Assembly (NCBI RefSeq): GCF_008761635.1
Contig: NZ_CP044344.1
Coordinates: 1,426,001-1,490,000 of the forward strand
DNA: 64,000 bases
Direction of reading: 5' to 3'
Source of the DNA: Nocardioides cynanchi
GTDB lineage: Bacteria > Actinomycetota > Actinomycetes > Propionibacteriales > Nocardioidaceae
The notes below the pieces were generated by a model, which had not been told where the DNA came from, ran no database searches, and was given only the letters and a program-made list of their open reading frames with translations. The translations under genes and the position numbers were made by a program. Below are positions 54,986-64,000 of the stretch, one piece after another (position 1 is the first letter of the stretch; each line of letters starts with the position of its first letter).

Positions 54986-55716
54986 CGTGACCTCCGGATG
55001 ATCCCGGCCTGCCTCCCGGACACCCCGCCGTCGCGCCGGTAGGAGAAGAGATCGGCCGACTCCCGCGTGCACCTCGACAGGTCGACCACCCGGACGCCGT
55101 CCCGCTCGAGCTGGGCGCGCACCCCGGCCCCGACGTCGAGTGCCGGCGTACCCCACGAAGTGGTGGCGCGGCTGGCGGGCTCGACTGCGGCCACGTCGTC
55201 CTGCATCTCGGGCGGGACCTCGTAGCAGGCACCGCACACGTAGGGCCCGACCCAGGCCGTGAGCGGGCCGGCCGCCAGGCCACGGACCGCGGCGACGGTG
55301 GCCGGCACGATCCCGGCCACCAGACCGGGCCGGCCACAGTGGGCCGCACCGATCGCCGCGCCGTCGTCGGAGGCGACGAGGACCGGCACGCAGTCCGCGG
55401 CGCGCACCATCAGGGTCACCCCCGGCTCGGCGGTGACCACGCCGTCGGCGACCGCGTGGAGATGGCCGTGGACGGCGTGCGAGGGACCCTCGGGCCCGAT
55501 CACCGACACCGTGTTGCCGTGCACCTGGCTGAGCTCGGCGAGCCGGTCGCCGGGGGCGAAGTCGGCCATCAGCCGTCGGTGGTTCTCGGCCAGGGCGTCC
55601 GGGTCGTCCTCGGCCCAGGCCAGGTTGAGCGAGTCGTAGGGCGCGCCACTGACCCCGCCGTGCCGGTCGGTGAAGGCCAGCTCGACGGGGCCGTGGGTCA
55701 GACGTGCGGCGTACAC
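54982..55716 (-). CDS. pgeF: Laccase-domain protein (purine nucleosidase PgeF type)
   Basis: 244 aa. Seen: ELAFTDRHGGVSGAPYDSLNLA, LSQVHGNTVSVI (zinc His), RAADCVPVLVASDDGAAIGAAHCGRPGLVAG (Cys and His ligands), and YVCGACYEVPPEM. YfiH/PgeF proteins act on purine nucleosides or on misplaced residues in cell-wall precursors. Found beside ftsZ in most actinobacteria. Confidence 0.92.
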   Translation of the reverse strand: MYAARLTHGPVELAFTDRHGGVSGAPYDSLNLAWAEDDPDALAENHRRLMADFAPGDRLAELSQVHGNTVSVIGPEGPSHAVHGHLHAVADGVVTAEPGVTLMVRAADCVPVLVASDDGAAIGAAHCGRPGLVAGIVPATVAAVRGLAAGPLTAWVGPYVCGACYEVPPEMQDDVAAVEPASRATTSWGTPALDVGAGVRAQLERDGVRVVDLSRCTRESADLFSYRRDGGVSGRQAGIIRRSR

Positions 55717-55737
55717 CCGACCGACGTTAGCCGGGGG

Positions 55738-56910
55738 TCACTTCAGGAAGTCCGGGACGTCGAGGTCGTCGTCGTCGAACTGCAGCTGCGGCTTGGCCGG
55801 CGCCGGCGTCGGCGACTGCTGCCGGGCTCCGGCGCTGACCGGCTCACGGGCCGGCTCCGCCTTCTTGGCGGCGAGGGCCTGGGCGGCTGCCCGGGTCTGC
55901 TCCTGCGACTGCTGCTGCTGGGGAGTACGACGGAAGCCGGACTCGGTCTCGCGGCGCTTGGGCATGCCGCCGTCGAACCCGGCGGCGATCACCGTGACCC
56001 GCACCTCGTCGCCGAGGGCGTCGTCGATGGTCGCCCCGAAGATGATGTTGGCCTCGGGGTGCGCCGACTGGGACACCAGGGCCGCCGCCTCGTTGATCTC
56101 GAACAGGCCCAGGTCGGAGCCGCCCGCGATCGAGAGCAGCACGCCGTGCGCACCGTCGATGCTCGCCTCGAGCAGGGGGCTGGAGACCGCCTGCTCCGCA
56201 GCGACCACCGAGCGGTCCTCGCCGCGGGCCGAGCCGATGCCCATCAGCGCGGAGCCGGCGTTGGCCATCACCGACTTCACGTCGGCGAAGTCGAGGTTGA
56301 TCAGGCCGGGCGTGGTGATCAGGTCGGTGATGCCGGAGACGCCCTGGAGCAGCACCTGGTCGGCCTGCTTGAAGGCGTCGAGGACGCTGACGCTGCGATC
56401 GCTGATCGAGAGCAGCCGGTCGTTGGGGATCACGATCAGGGTGTCGACCTCCTCGCGCAGGCGGGCGATGCCCTCTTCGGCGGAGTTGGCGCGACGGCGA
56501 CCCTCGAAGGCGAACGGCCGGGTCACGACGCCGATGGTCAGGGCGCCCAGGGAGCGGGCGATCCGGGCCACGACGGGTGCGCCGCCCGTTCCGGTGCCGC
56601 CACCCTCGCCGGCGGTCACGAAGACCATGTCGGCGCCCTTCATGACCTCTTCGATCTCGTCGGAGTGGTCCTCGGCGGCCTGGGTGCCCACGTCGGGGTT
56701 GGCGCCGGCGCCGAGCCCGCGGGTGAGCTCGCGGCCGATGTCGAGCTTGACGTCGGCGTCGCTCATCAGGAGGGCCTGGGCGTCGGTGTTGATGGCGATG
56801 AACTCGACGCCCTTGAGCCCGACCTCGATCATCCGGTTGACGGCGTTGACACCACCGCCACCGATGCCGACCACCTTGATGATGGCCAGGTAGTTCTGCG
56901 CTGCTGCCAC
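55738..56910 (-). CDS. ftsZ: Cell division GTPase FtsZ
   Basis: 390 aa tubulin homologue forming the division ring. Seen: [13 protein letters not shown]-binding T4 [15 protein letters not shown], synergy loop T7 with [11 protein letters not shown], and the conserved C-terminal peptide DDLDVPDFL that binds SepF/FtsW after a Gln/Ala/Pro-rich linker. The GTG start has GAGAGGCG about 8 nt upstream. A 243-bp spacer with a promoter lies before it. Confidence 0.99.
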   Translation of the reverse strand: MAAAQNYLAIIKVVGIGGGGVNAVNRMIEVGLKGVEFIAINTDAQALLMSDADVKLDIGRELTRGLGAGANPDVGTQAAEDHSDEIEEVMKGADMVFVTAGEGGGTGTGGAPVVARIARSLGALTIGVVTRPFAFEGRRRANSAEEGIARLREEVDTLIVIPNDRLLSISDRSVSVLDAFKQADQVLLQGVSGITDLITTPGLINLDFADVKSVMANAGSALMGIGSARGEDRSVVAAEQAVSSPLLEASIDGAHGVLLSIAGGSDLGLFEINEAAALVSQSAHPEANIIFGATIDDALGDEVRVTVIAAGFDGGMPKRRETESGFRRTPQQQQSQEQTRAAAQALAAKKAEPAREPVSAGARQQSPTPAPAKPQLQFDDDDLDVPDFLK

Positions 56911-57014
56911 AGTTCGCGCCTCTCGGTGATCGGCCGACCCGCGAGGGCCGACACGGCTGTGGCGTCCGGTCGGACGCCGATCGTGTTCGGGGAAGTCTCG
57001 AGGTCGGGAACCGT

Positions 57015-57046
57015 AACCCTGAAGTGGAGGGTTATAGTTATGTCAA
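57015..57046 (-). promoter_or_regulatory. ftsZ promoter region with an inverted repeat
   Basis: On the minus strand TTGACA (57046-57041) is a perfect -35 box. Just after it lies AACCCT-N7-AGGGTT (57033-57015), a 6-bp inverted repeat that would cover the spacer and -10 and so could be an operator. A GACAC (56950-56954), a WhiA-like site, lies further on towards ftsZ. AT-rich compared with the surroundings. Confidence 0.55.
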
Positions 57047-57154
57047 CCTCTCGATGGCGACGACGTTAGACAGCGCGACCGGTGAACCGGCGCAGACACG
57101 CGGGGACACGGCGTACCAATCGCGAGGATCGACCGACGCGTGACGAGCGGCCGC

Positions 57155-57925
57155 TCAGCGGACGCTGGTGACCGGCTGGCCCGGGACGCTGACGTCGTAG
57201 GTGCCCGCCGGGCGGGCGAGGAGGCGAGCCAGCACCTCGGCCTTGAGCGCGGACTGGGCATCGCTCCCCCACACCACGGTCGCGCCACCACGCAGGGCCA
57301 GCGAGATCTGGTCGATCCCCCGCACCTGCACGTGGTCGACCCGGGCCGCGAGGGTGTGCGGCAGGCTGGCGATCACTCGGGCCGCCTCGGCGAGGGCGGC
57401 GCTCCCGGTGTCGGCGCTGCTCACCACGCGGGGCATCCCGACCGGCGGGTGCGGGTAGTCGCGGAAGAGCACGCCGTCGGCGTCCATGGCGTGGAAGGTG
57501 CCGCCGATCTCGACGACCGCGACCGGGGTCCGCTCGGTGATCTTGATCAGCACCCCGTCGGGCCACTCGCGCGAAACGTCGACGCGGCGCACCGGCGCGA
57601 GGGCACCGACCCGGGAGCGGATCGCCTCGAGGTCGAGCTGGGCGAGGTGCCCTCCGGTGGGCACGTCCGCGGCGGTGAGGACCTGCTGTCGGGAGAGGAA
57701 GGACTCGCCCTTCACGTCGACCTTCTTGACGGTCAGCACCGAGCTGACGAAGACCAGCCACACGGCTCCGACGACCAGCGCGACCAGGAGGACCGACGCG
57801 ATCACGTAGCGCCACACCAGCCAGCGCCGCAGCCACTGCCGGCGGGTGAACCGGCGCCGCGACCGCGCCGCGGGGTCGGGTGCGCGACGACCGCCCTTGA
57901 GCGGGTTGCGCGGCAGCGTGATCAC
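57155..57925 (-). CDS. ftsQ: Cell division protein FtsQ
   Basis: 256 aa. Seen: a basic cytoplasmic head, one membrane helix (about 39-63, YVIASVLLVALVVGAVWLVF), a POTRA domain (VKKVDVKGESFLSRQQVLTAAD) and the FtsQ domain REWPDGVLIKITERTPVAVVE. Part of the divisome outside the membrane. The GTG start overlaps the murC stop. Confidence 0.95.
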   Translation of the reverse strand: MITLPRNPLKGGRRAPDPAARSRRRFTRRQWLRRWLVWRYVIASVLLVALVVGAVWLVFVSSVLTVKKVDVKGESFLSRQQVLTAADVPTGGHLAQLDLEAIRSRVGALAPVRRVDVSREWPDGVLIKITERTPVAVVEIGGTFHAMDADGVLFRDYPHPPVGMPRVVSSADTGSAALAEAARVIASLPHTLAARVDHVQVRGIDQISLALRGGATVVWGSDAQSALKAEVLARLLARPAGTYDVSVPGQPVTSVR

Positions 57926-59337
57926 GAGTCCTCCAGCAGATCGAGGAGCAGCGGCCCGATGTCGGTGACGCTACCGGCGCCGAGCGTCAGAACGAGGTCA
58001 CCGGGCCGGGCGAGCCGGAGAAGTTCGGCCGGGACGTCGGCCGGGTCGGCGACGAAGTGCACCCGCTCGGCCGGCAGGGGTACGGCGTCCGCGACCAGGA
58101 GGCCGGTCACGTCGGGGTCGGGCTCCTCGCGGGCGACGTAGACGTCGAGCACGACCACCTCGTCGGCCGCGCCGAGGGCGACCCCCATGGCTGTGCCGAA
58201 GATCCGGGTCCGCGACACGAGATGCGGCTGGTAGGCCACGACGAGCCGGCCGTCGCCGGCCAGGGCACGGGCCGCCTGGAGGTCACCGGCGATCTCGACC
58301 GGGTGGTGGGCGTAGGAGTCGTAGACCCGCACTCCCCCGGCCTCGCCCTTGCGCTCCATCCGCCGCCCGGTGCCGGTGAACTCCCCGAGCCCGCGGGCCA
58401 GGTCGTCGTACCCCAGGCCGAGGCAGAGCCCCAGCACCAGCGCACCGGCCGCGTCGAGGACGTAGTGGCGGCCGGGGACCTGGAGGGTCACCCGAGGCCA
58501 GGCGGTGCCCGACGACTGCACCAGCGAGAAGGACGACGTCGTCCCCGACATCTCGACGTCGACGACCCGCCAGTCGTTGTCGGGCCCCTCGCCGACCGAG
58601 AGGGCGATCAGGTCGCGGGCGCGGGCCGGCTCGAGCAGGGCTCGGGCGCCCGGGTCGTCGCCGCAGACGACGAGGGTGGCGTGGGGTCCCATGGTGGCGA
58701 CGAAGTCGGCGAAGGCCGCGTGGTAGGCCTCCTCGGTGCCCCACACGTCGAGGTGGTCGGCATCGACGTTGGTGACCAGGGCGAAGGCGGGCCGGTAGAC
58801 GAGGAAGGCACCGTCGCTCTCGTCGGCCTCGGCCACGAAGACCTCGCCCTCGCCGGCGTCCGCGTTGCGGCTGGTGGCGCCGAGCACCCCGCCGATCGCG
58901 TAGGTCGGATCGGCTCCGGCGGCCCGCAGGGCCATCGTGAGCATCGACGTGGTCGTGGTCTTGCCGTGGGTGCCCGCGACGGCGGCGACCGTGTGGCCCG
59001 CCATGGTCGCCTTGAGACCTGCCGAGCGCGGCAGGACCAGCAGACCGCGCGCCCGCCCCGCGAGCACCTCGGGGTTGTCGTCGTGGGCCGCGGTGGTGAC
59101 CACGAGCGTGTCCGCGTCGCCGACGTGGGCGGCGTCGTACCCGAGGTGCACGGGGATGCCGAGCTCACGCAGCGAAGGCAGGAACGGCGTGTCGTGGTCG
59201 TCGCTGCCGGTGACCGCGACGCCCTGACGGGCCATGATCCGCGCGATCGCCGACAGTCCGGCACCGCCGATCCCGACGAAGTGCACGCGGCCCAGCTCGC
59301 CGGCGGGCGGGATGACGTCGGGGACCGGGATCCTCAT
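57922..59337 (-). CDS. murC: UDP-N-acetylmuramate--L-alanine ligase
   Basis: 471 aa. Seen: HFVGIGGAGLSAIARIMA, ATP loop AVAGTHGKTTTTSM, VAEADESDGAFL, and C-terminal YQPHLVSRT. Adds L-Ala to UDP-MurNAc. ATGA overlap with the murG stop, so they are co-translated. Confidence 0.97.
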   Translation of the reverse strand: MRIPVPDVIPPAGELGRVHFVGIGGAGLSAIARIMARQGVAVTGSDDHDTPFLPSLRELGIPVHLGYDAAHVGDADTLVVTTAAHDDNPEVLAGRARGLLVLPRSAGLKATMAGHTVAAVAGTHGKTTTTSMLTMALRAAGADPTYAIGGVLGATSRNADAGEGEVFVAEADESDGAFLVYRPAFALVTNVDADHLDVWGTEEAYHAAFADFVATMGPHATLVVCGDDPGARALLEPARARDLIALSVGEGPDNDWRVVDVEMSGTTSSFSLVQSSGTAWPRVTLQVPGRHYVLDAAGALVLGLCLGLGYDDLARGLGEFTGTGRRMERKGEAGGVRVYDSYAHHPVEIAGDLQAARALAGDGRLVVAYQPHLVSRTRIFGTAMGVALGAADEVVVLDVYVAREEPDPDVTGLLVADAVPLPAERVHFVADPADVPAELLRLARPGDLVLTLGAGSVTDIGPLLLDLLEDS

Positions 59338-60428
59338 CGGGCCGCGTCCAGGATCATCCGGGCCAGCTTCTCGTCGGCGTCGAGCGGGACCAGGTGGGCG
59401 GCCGCGGCACCCATGGTGTCGAGGCGCTCCCGGTCGGTGAGCAGGGGTACGACGTGGGTCGCGACCCACTCCGCGGTCAGGTCGGCGTCGTCGACCAGCA
59501 GCCCGCCGCCCGCCTCGATCACCGCCCGGGCGTTGAGCGCCTGCTCGCCGTTGCCGATCGGCAGGGGCACGTAGACGGCCGGCAGACCGACCCCCGACAC
59601 CTCGGTCACGGTGTTGGACCCCGACCGGCAGAGCACGGCGTCGGCAGCGGAGTACGCGAGGTCCATCCGGTCGACGTAGCCGAGCACGACGTAGGGCACC
59701 CCGGTGTCGGGAGGGGGTACGTCGTGCGCGGGACCGGTCACGTGCAGGACCTGGATGCCTGCTGCTGCCAGCGCGGGCGCTGCTCCGAGCACCGCCCGGT
59801 TGATCGACGCGGCACCCTGCGAGCCGCCGGTCACCAGCAGCACCGGCAGATCGGGCCGCAGGCCGTACGCCGTGAGCGCCTCGTCGCGGAGGGCGGCCCG
59901 GTCGAGGGTCGCGATCATCCGGCGGATCGGGAGCCCGAGGTAGGTCGCGTGCGGCAGCCGAGTGTCCGGGAAGCTGGTGGCCACGTGCCGGGTGAACCGG
60001 GCTCCCAGCTTGTTGGCGATGCCGGGCAGGGTGTTGCCCTCGTGCACGACCAGAGGCAGTCGTCGCCTGCGCGCCGCGAGGTAGGCCGGCACCGAGACGA
60101 AGCCACCGAAGCCGACGACGACGTCCGGACGGACCCGGTCGACGACCTCGAGCGCCGCGTCGCGGGCGGCCCGCAGGCGCCCCGGCACCCGCAGCAGGTC
60201 GACCCCGGGGCGACGGGGCAGCGGCACGCTCGGGACGAACTCCAGCGGGTAGCCGGCCGCCGGGATGATCTGCGCCTCGATCCGCTCACGGGTGCCCAGG
60301 CAGGTGATCGTGATCCCCGGGGCCAGCCGCTTCAGGGCGTCGGCCGTGGCCAGCAGGGGCGAGGTGTGCCCGGCGGAGCCGCCACCGGCGAGGAGGACGC
60401 TCAGCCGGCCGGCGGGCTCGGTGCTCAC
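59334..60428 (-). CDS. murG: UDP-GlcNAc:undecaprenyl-PP-MurNAc-pentapeptide transferase
   Basis: 364 aa GT-B glycosyltransferase making lipid II. Seen: GGGSAGHTSPLLATADAL, HEGNTLPGIANKLG, LVTGGSQGAASIN, and CRSGSNTVTEVSGVGLPAVYVP with NGEQALNA. The GTG start overlaps the ftsW stop (GTGA). Confidence 0.97.
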   Translation of the reverse strand: MSTEPAGRLSVLLAGGGSAGHTSPLLATADALKRLAPGITITCLGTRERIEAQIIPAAGYPLEFVPSVPLPRRPGVDLLRVPGRLRAARDAALEVVDRVRPDVVVGFGGFVSVPAYLAARRRRLPLVVHEGNTLPGIANKLGARFTRHVATSFPDTRLPHATYLGLPIRRMIATLDRAALRDEALTAYGLRPDLPVLLVTGGSQGAASINRAVLGAAPALAAAGIQVLHVTGPAHDVPPPDTGVPYVVLGYVDRMDLAYSAADAVLCRSGSNTVTEVSGVGLPAVYVPLPIGNGEQALNARAVIEAGGGLLVDDADLTAEWVATHVVPLLTDRERLDTMGAAAAHLVPLDADEKLARMILDAAR

Positions 60429-61723
60429 AGGCCGCGGCGCGAGACTCTCCCCGCGCTGACCCCGGTGTTGCGGGAGCGTTTGCGCTGGGCCAGGGCCCGG
60501 GCCGCCTCGGGCTCGCGGCGCGCGAAACCGACCAGCATGCCGAGGGCGACCAGCGACGGCACGAGGGCGGAGCCGCCGTACGAGACCAGGGGAAGCGGGA
60601 TCCCGATCACCGGTAGCAGCGCCAGCACCATGCCCACGTTGATCATCATCTGCCCGATCAGCCAGACCACGATCCCGAAGGTCATGTAGCGGACGAACGG
60701 GTCCTTGGTACGGCGCGCCACCCGGATCGCGGCGTACGCGATGGTCAGGAAGAGGCCGATCACCAGCAGGGTCCCGACCAGGCCGAGCTCCTCGCCGAGC
60801 ACCGCGAAGATGAAGTCGGTGTGCGCCTCGGGCAGGTTGCCCCACTTCTGCTGGCTGGCCCCGATGCCCTGCCCGAACAGCCCGCCCGTGGAGAGGGCGA
60901 ACAGGCCGTGGGCGGGCTGCCAGCCGGCGCTGCTGTACTCGCGCATCGGGTCGGTGAAGGTCGTGATCCGGGTCAGCCGCTCGCGGTCGGTGGTGGCCAG
61001 CAGGCCGGCGAACACCGAGACGATCAGGAAGGACAGCGCGAAGAAGCGGGCCGGCGCTCCGACCACCCACAGCATCCCGAGCAGGATCGCGAAGAACACC
61101 AGGCCGGTGCCGAGGTCGTGGCCGAAGATCACCAGCCCGGTGGCCAGGAGCAGCCCGGGCACCACCGGCATCATGATCTGGTGCAGGTTGCCCAGCCGGC
61201 GCTCCTTGTTGGCGTAGACGTGGGCGGCCCAGAGGATCAGCGCGAGCTTGGCGATCTCCGACGGCTGGATCTGGATCGGGCCGATCGCCAGCCAGTTGGT
61301 GTTGCCGTTGAGGGAGACCCCGACGAACGCGGTCAGCAGCAGCAGGGCCAGCGAGACGAAGTAGCCCGGCCAGGCCAGGCGGCGCACCCACCGCTGTGGC
61401 AGCCGGCTCGCGACCCAGGCGCACGGCAGGCCGATCGCCACCCAGATCAGCTGCCGCTCGACGACGGCGTAGGAGTTCTGGTGGAAGTTCTGGAAGGCGT
61501 AGACGCTCGACGCGCTGAACACCATGATCAGGCCGATGGTCAGCAGCAGCGCCGAGGCGCCGAGGAGCAGGTAGTACGACGTGAGGGGACGGTCGAGGGC
61601 GTCCTGGAGGGCGGCGGACCAGGAGGAGACGGTCCGTCGCCGCTGACGGGCCGGCCGGCCCGGAGCCCGGCTCGCCGGCGTGGTCCGCCGGCCGAGTCCG
61701 CGTAGGGGGCTGACGATCGCCAC
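60425..61723 (-). CDS. ftsW: SEDS peptidoglycan glycosyltransferase FtsW
   Basis: 432 aa with about ten helices. Seen: basic N-terminus, VFSASSVYAF, GVSLNGNTNWLAIGPIQIQPSEIAK, and INVGMVLALLPVIGIPLPLVSYGGSALV. It polymerises septal glycan with a class B PBP. Starts 19 nt after murD. Confidence 0.96.
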   Translation of the reverse strand: MAIVSPLRGLGRRTTPASRAPGRPARQRRRTVSSWSAALQDALDRPLTSYYLLLGASALLLTIGLIMVFSASSVYAFQNFHQNSYAVVERQLIWVAIGLPCAWVASRLPQRWVRRLAWPGYFVSLALLLLTAFVGVSLNGNTNWLAIGPIQIQPSEIAKLALILWAAHVYANKERRLGNLHQIMMPVVPGLLLATGLVIFGHDLGTGLVFFAILLGMLWVVGAPARFFALSFLIVSVFAGLLATTDRERLTRITTFTDPMREYSSAGWQPAHGLFALSTGGLFGQGIGASQQKWGNLPEAHTDFIFAVLGEELGLVGTLLVIGLFLTIAYAAIRVARRTKDPFVRYMTFGIVVWLIGQMMINVGMVLALLPVIGIPLPLVSYGGSALVPSLVALGMLVGFARREPEAARALAQRKRSRNTGVSAGRVSRRGL

Positions 61724-61742
61724 CGGTCTCCCCCGTCCTCGG

Positions 61743-63215
61743 TCAGCCGTCGGTCAGTGTGTGCACCGCCCCGGCGAAGGCCTCACCGCGGTCGGCGTAG
61801 TCGGTGAACATGTCCATCGAGGCACAGCCGGGGGCCAGCAGCACCGTGTCGCCCGGTCGGGCGAGCGACGCGGCAGCCGTGACCGCCCTCTCCATGGCGG
61901 CATGTCCGGAGCCAGTCTCTCCGCCCTCGATCACGATGACCGGAACATCCGGCGCGTGTCGCGCAAGAGCGGCCGCGATGACGTCGCGGTCGCGGCCGAG
62001 CAGCACCACCCCGCGCAGCCGGGACCGGGCGGTCCGGACCAGGTCGTCGAACCGGGCGCCCTTGGCCAGGCCGCCCGCGATCCAGACCACGGGGTCGAAC
62101 GCGAGCAGCGACGAGAGCGCGGCGTGCGGGTTGGTCGCCTTGGAGTCGTCGACCCACGCGACACCTCCGGTCTCGGGGCTCGCGACCGCGACCGTCGCGA
62201 TCCGGTGGCCGTCGGGGCTGAAGGAGCGCAGCCCCTCGCGCACAGCTGCCTGGGAGATCCCGTGCGCCCGGGCCAGGGCCGCGGCCGCCAGTGCGTTGGC
62301 CACCACGTGCGGCGCGGGGCTGGGCAGGTCGTCGAGGGTGCACAGCTCAGCGGCGCTGGACTGCCGCTCGGGGATGAAGGCGCGGTCGACCAGCAGGTCG
62401 TCGACGAGGCCGACCATCCCCACCCCGGGCATCCCGAGGGTGAAGCCGATGGCCCGGGCTCCCTCGGCGACCTCGGCCTCGCGGACCAGCCGCTCGGTCT
62501 CGGGGTCGGCGGCGTTGTAGACGCACGCCCGCTGCACCCCGGTGTAGACCCGACCCTTGTCGGCGGCGTAGTCGGCCATCCCGGTCGGGCCGGGGTACCA
62601 GTCGAGGTGGTCCTCGGCGACGTTGAGGACGGCGGCGCTCTCGGCGGCCATCGAGTCGGTGTAGTGGAGCTGGAAGCTGGACAGCTCGACGGCGAGCACG
62701 TCGTACGGCGTGGGGTCCATCACCGCCTCGACGATCGGCAGCCCGACGTTGCCGGCCGCGACGCTGCGCAGCCCGGCCGCCCTCAGCATGGAGTCGAGCA
62801 TCTGCACGGTGGTGGTCTTGCCGTTGGTCCCGGTCACGGCGAGCCAGGGCGCGGCGGAGTCGGGGTCGCGCAGCCGCCAGGCCAGCTCGACCTCACCCCA
62901 GACCGGGACGCCCCGCTCCCGGGCCTGCACGAGCAGCGGCGCCGAGGGCCGCCAGCCGGGCGAGACGACCAGCAGGTCGGTGTCGTCGGGGAGGGTGGCG
63001 GTGACCCCGGCGCCGAGCCGGACGTCGGCGCCGAGCACCTCCAGCAGCGTCGCCTTCTCCAGCTTGCCGTCGGCCGACTCGTCGAGCGCGGTCACCGAGG
63101 CGCCGAGATGGGTCAGGTTGTCGGCCGCGGCGAAGCCGCTGACACCGAAGCCGGCCACGACCGCGCGGACCGCCGCCCAGTCGCCGTGCCGGCCGAGCCC
63201 GTCGACGTCCCTCAT
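61743..63215 (-). CDS. murD: UDP-N-acetylmuramoylalanine--D-glutamate ligase
   Basis: 490 aa; adds D-Glu to UDP-MurNAc-Ala. Seen: AVVAGFGVSGFAAADNLTHLG, WLAVTGTNGKTTTVQML, NVAEDHLDWYPGPTGMADYAADK, and WVDDSKATNPHAALSSLLAF. The ATG at 63215 gives a slight N-terminal extension; the RBS is weak, and mraY ends 10 nt earlier. Confidence 0.96.
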   Translation of the reverse strand: MRDVDGLGRHGDWAAVRAVVAGFGVSGFAAADNLTHLGASVTALDESADGKLEKATLLEVLGADVRLGAGVTATLPDDTDLLVVSPGWRPSAPLLVQARERGVPVWGEVELAWRLRDPDSAAPWLAVTGTNGKTTTVQMLDSMLRAAGLRSVAAGNVGLPIVEAVMDPTPYDVLAVELSSFQLHYTDSMAAESAAVLNVAEDHLDWYPGPTGMADYAADKGRVYTGVQRACVYNAADPETERLVREAEVAEGARAIGFTLGMPGVGMVGLVDDLLVDRAFIPERQSSAAELCTLDDLPSPAPHVVANALAAAALARAHGISQAAVREGLRSFSPDGHRIATVAVASPETGGVAWVDDSKATNPHAALSSLLAFDPVVWIAGGLAKGARFDDLVRTARSRLRGVVLLGRDRDVIAAALARHAPDVPVIVIEGGETGSGHAAMERAVTAAASLARPGDTVLLAPGCASMDMFTDYADRGEAFAGAVHTLTDG

Positions 63216-63225
63216 CGCAGGGGGG

Positions 63226-64000
63226 TCACGTGCCCGCGACCCACGCGGCGTAGAACACACCGAGCCCGCCCGCGACGCACAGGCCGGTGATGATCCAGAA
63301 GCGGATCACGATGGTCACCTGGTCCCAGCCGAGCAGCTCGAAGTGGTGCTGGAGCGGCGCCATCCGGAACACCCGGTGCCCGGGCCGGACCCGGAACACC
63401 TTCTGCACCAGCACGGATCTACGCGACAGCTTGAAGAAGCCGACCTGGAGCATCACCGACAGGGTGATCACCAGGAAGAGACCACCCAGGATCACCAGGA
63501 GCAGCTCGGTGCGGGTCATGATCGCCAGGCCGGCCAGGGCACCGCCGAGCGACAGGGAGCCGGTGTCGCCCATGAAGATCTGGGCCGGGGGCGCGTTCCA
63601 CCACAGGAAGCCGAAGCACGCTCCGGTGAGGGCGGCGGCGACGACCGCCAGGTCGAGCGGGTCACGCACCTCGTAGCAGGCCGGACCGCCGTGGCTGGCG
63701 CAGCTCTGGTTGTTCTGCCAGATGTTGACCAGCATGTAGGCGCCGAAGACCATCGCGCAGGCACCCGTGGCCAGGCCGTCCAGGCCGTCGGTGAGGTTCA
63801 CCGCGTTGCTGGTGCCGGTGACCATCAGCCAGAAGAGCGCCAGGGCCACCACCGTGAACAGCTCGATCCGTGAGTCGCGGATGAACGACAGGTGGTCCGA
63901 GGCCGGGCTGACGTGCCGGCCGTCCTCGAGCATCGGCGAGAGCGCCAGCCAGCCGAACACCAGCGCGATCACGGTCTGGCCGACCATCTTCGCCTTGCTG
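63226..64000 (-). CDS. mraY: Phospho-MurNAc-pentapeptide transferase MraY, partial
   Basis: The C-terminal ~258 residues; the gene runs beyond the window's right edge (the frame is open to 64000, ...[15 protein letters not shown]). Seen: [15 protein letters not shown] (metal Asp), [19 protein letters not shown], and C-terminal [22 protein letters not shown]. Transfers phospho-MurNAc-pentapeptide to undecaprenyl phosphate to make lipid I. Confidence 0.96.
   Translation of the reverse strand, partial: SKAKMVGQTVIALVFGWLALSPMLEDGRHVSPASDHLSFIRDSRIELFTVVALALFWLMVTGTSNAVNLTDGLDGLATGACAMVFGAYMLVNIWQNNQSCASHGGPACYEVRDPLDLAVVAAALTGACFGFLWWNAPPAQIFMGDTGSLSLGGALAGLAIMTRTELLLVILGGLFLVITLSVMLQVGFFKLSRRSVLVQKVFRVRPGHRVFRMAPLQHHFELLGWDQVTIVIRFWIITGLCVAGGLGVFYAAWVAGT

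Noticed and set aside
61000-64000. A possible second ftsI/murE/murF part of the cluster
   Set aside because: Only mraY, murD and ftsW are present; the earlier genes would lie beyond the window.

Overview
The window is about 70% G+C chromosomal DNA from a Gram-positive actinobacterium. Gene content and order (hisA/priA without trpF, HGxxPAAW and DUF2752 genes beside trp genes, ftsQ-ftsZ without ftsA, DivIVA and SepF, a pdtaR-type ANTAR regulator, mycothiol-type DinB proteins) fit the Nocardioidaceae, probably Nocardioides or a close relative. That placement is inferred from gene content; no rRNA gene is present. About 60 protein genes and one tRNA-like gene are dense and often overlap by 4 or 8 bases (ATGA/GTGA). 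I see no insertion sequence, prophage or CRISPR array.

Layout. 1-7.1 kb: polA, a thioesterase, a GNAT acetyltransferase, two membrane proteins, an aldo/keto reductase and the ANTAR response regulator. 7.2-13.4 kb: a complete branched-chain amino-acid ABC transporter (livK-H-M-G-F) whose LivM carries a large extra membrane domain. 13.4-14.3 kb: a 73-nt tRNA-like gene with a CAA (Leu) anticodon but no long variable arm, followed 35 nt later by a free-standing HTH + two-motif LAGLIDADG protein. This pair is the most unusual element here. 14.3-24.2 kb: pyruvate kinase, two secreted or anchored beta-propeller proteins, and the glutamate synthase subunits gltB-gltD. 24.4-31.5 kb: a class III cyclase-like protein, then (minus strand) hisI, Trp-associated membrane proteins, trpC-trpB-trpA, an SCO1-like lipoprotein and lgt. 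31.5-36 kb: assorted small-molecule and envelope genes. 36-42.1 kb: the his operon hisD-C-B-H-(membrane protein)-(P-loop kinase)-A-F; hisD looks frameshifted in a G run. 42.2-52.5 kb: a LON-domain protein, DUF3352 and DUF2567-like proteins, dnaE, and a dksA-lspA-rluD-GNAT operon. 52.7-64 kb: the left part of the division and cell-wall cluster, read right to left as mraY-murD-ftsW-murG-murC-ftsQ-ftsZ-pgeF-yggS-sepF-divIVA, ending in a strong hairpin terminator; mraY runs off the window.

How the genes connect. HisA of actinobacteria (PriA) normally serves both histidine and tryptophan synthesis, tying the his operon to the trp genes. Glutamate synthase supplies nitrogen, and HisH needs glutamine. 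Lgt and LspA process the lipoproteins encoded here (LivK, SCO1-like, NlpC/P60, Kelch). At least eight genes or operons start 6-8 nt after a TANNNT-like -10 box with no ribosome-binding site, which points to leaderless mRNAs (polA, pyk, the cyclase, the TIGR03085 gene, DinB, hisA, hisD and the LON gene). No spacer longer than 300 bases lacks a gene.
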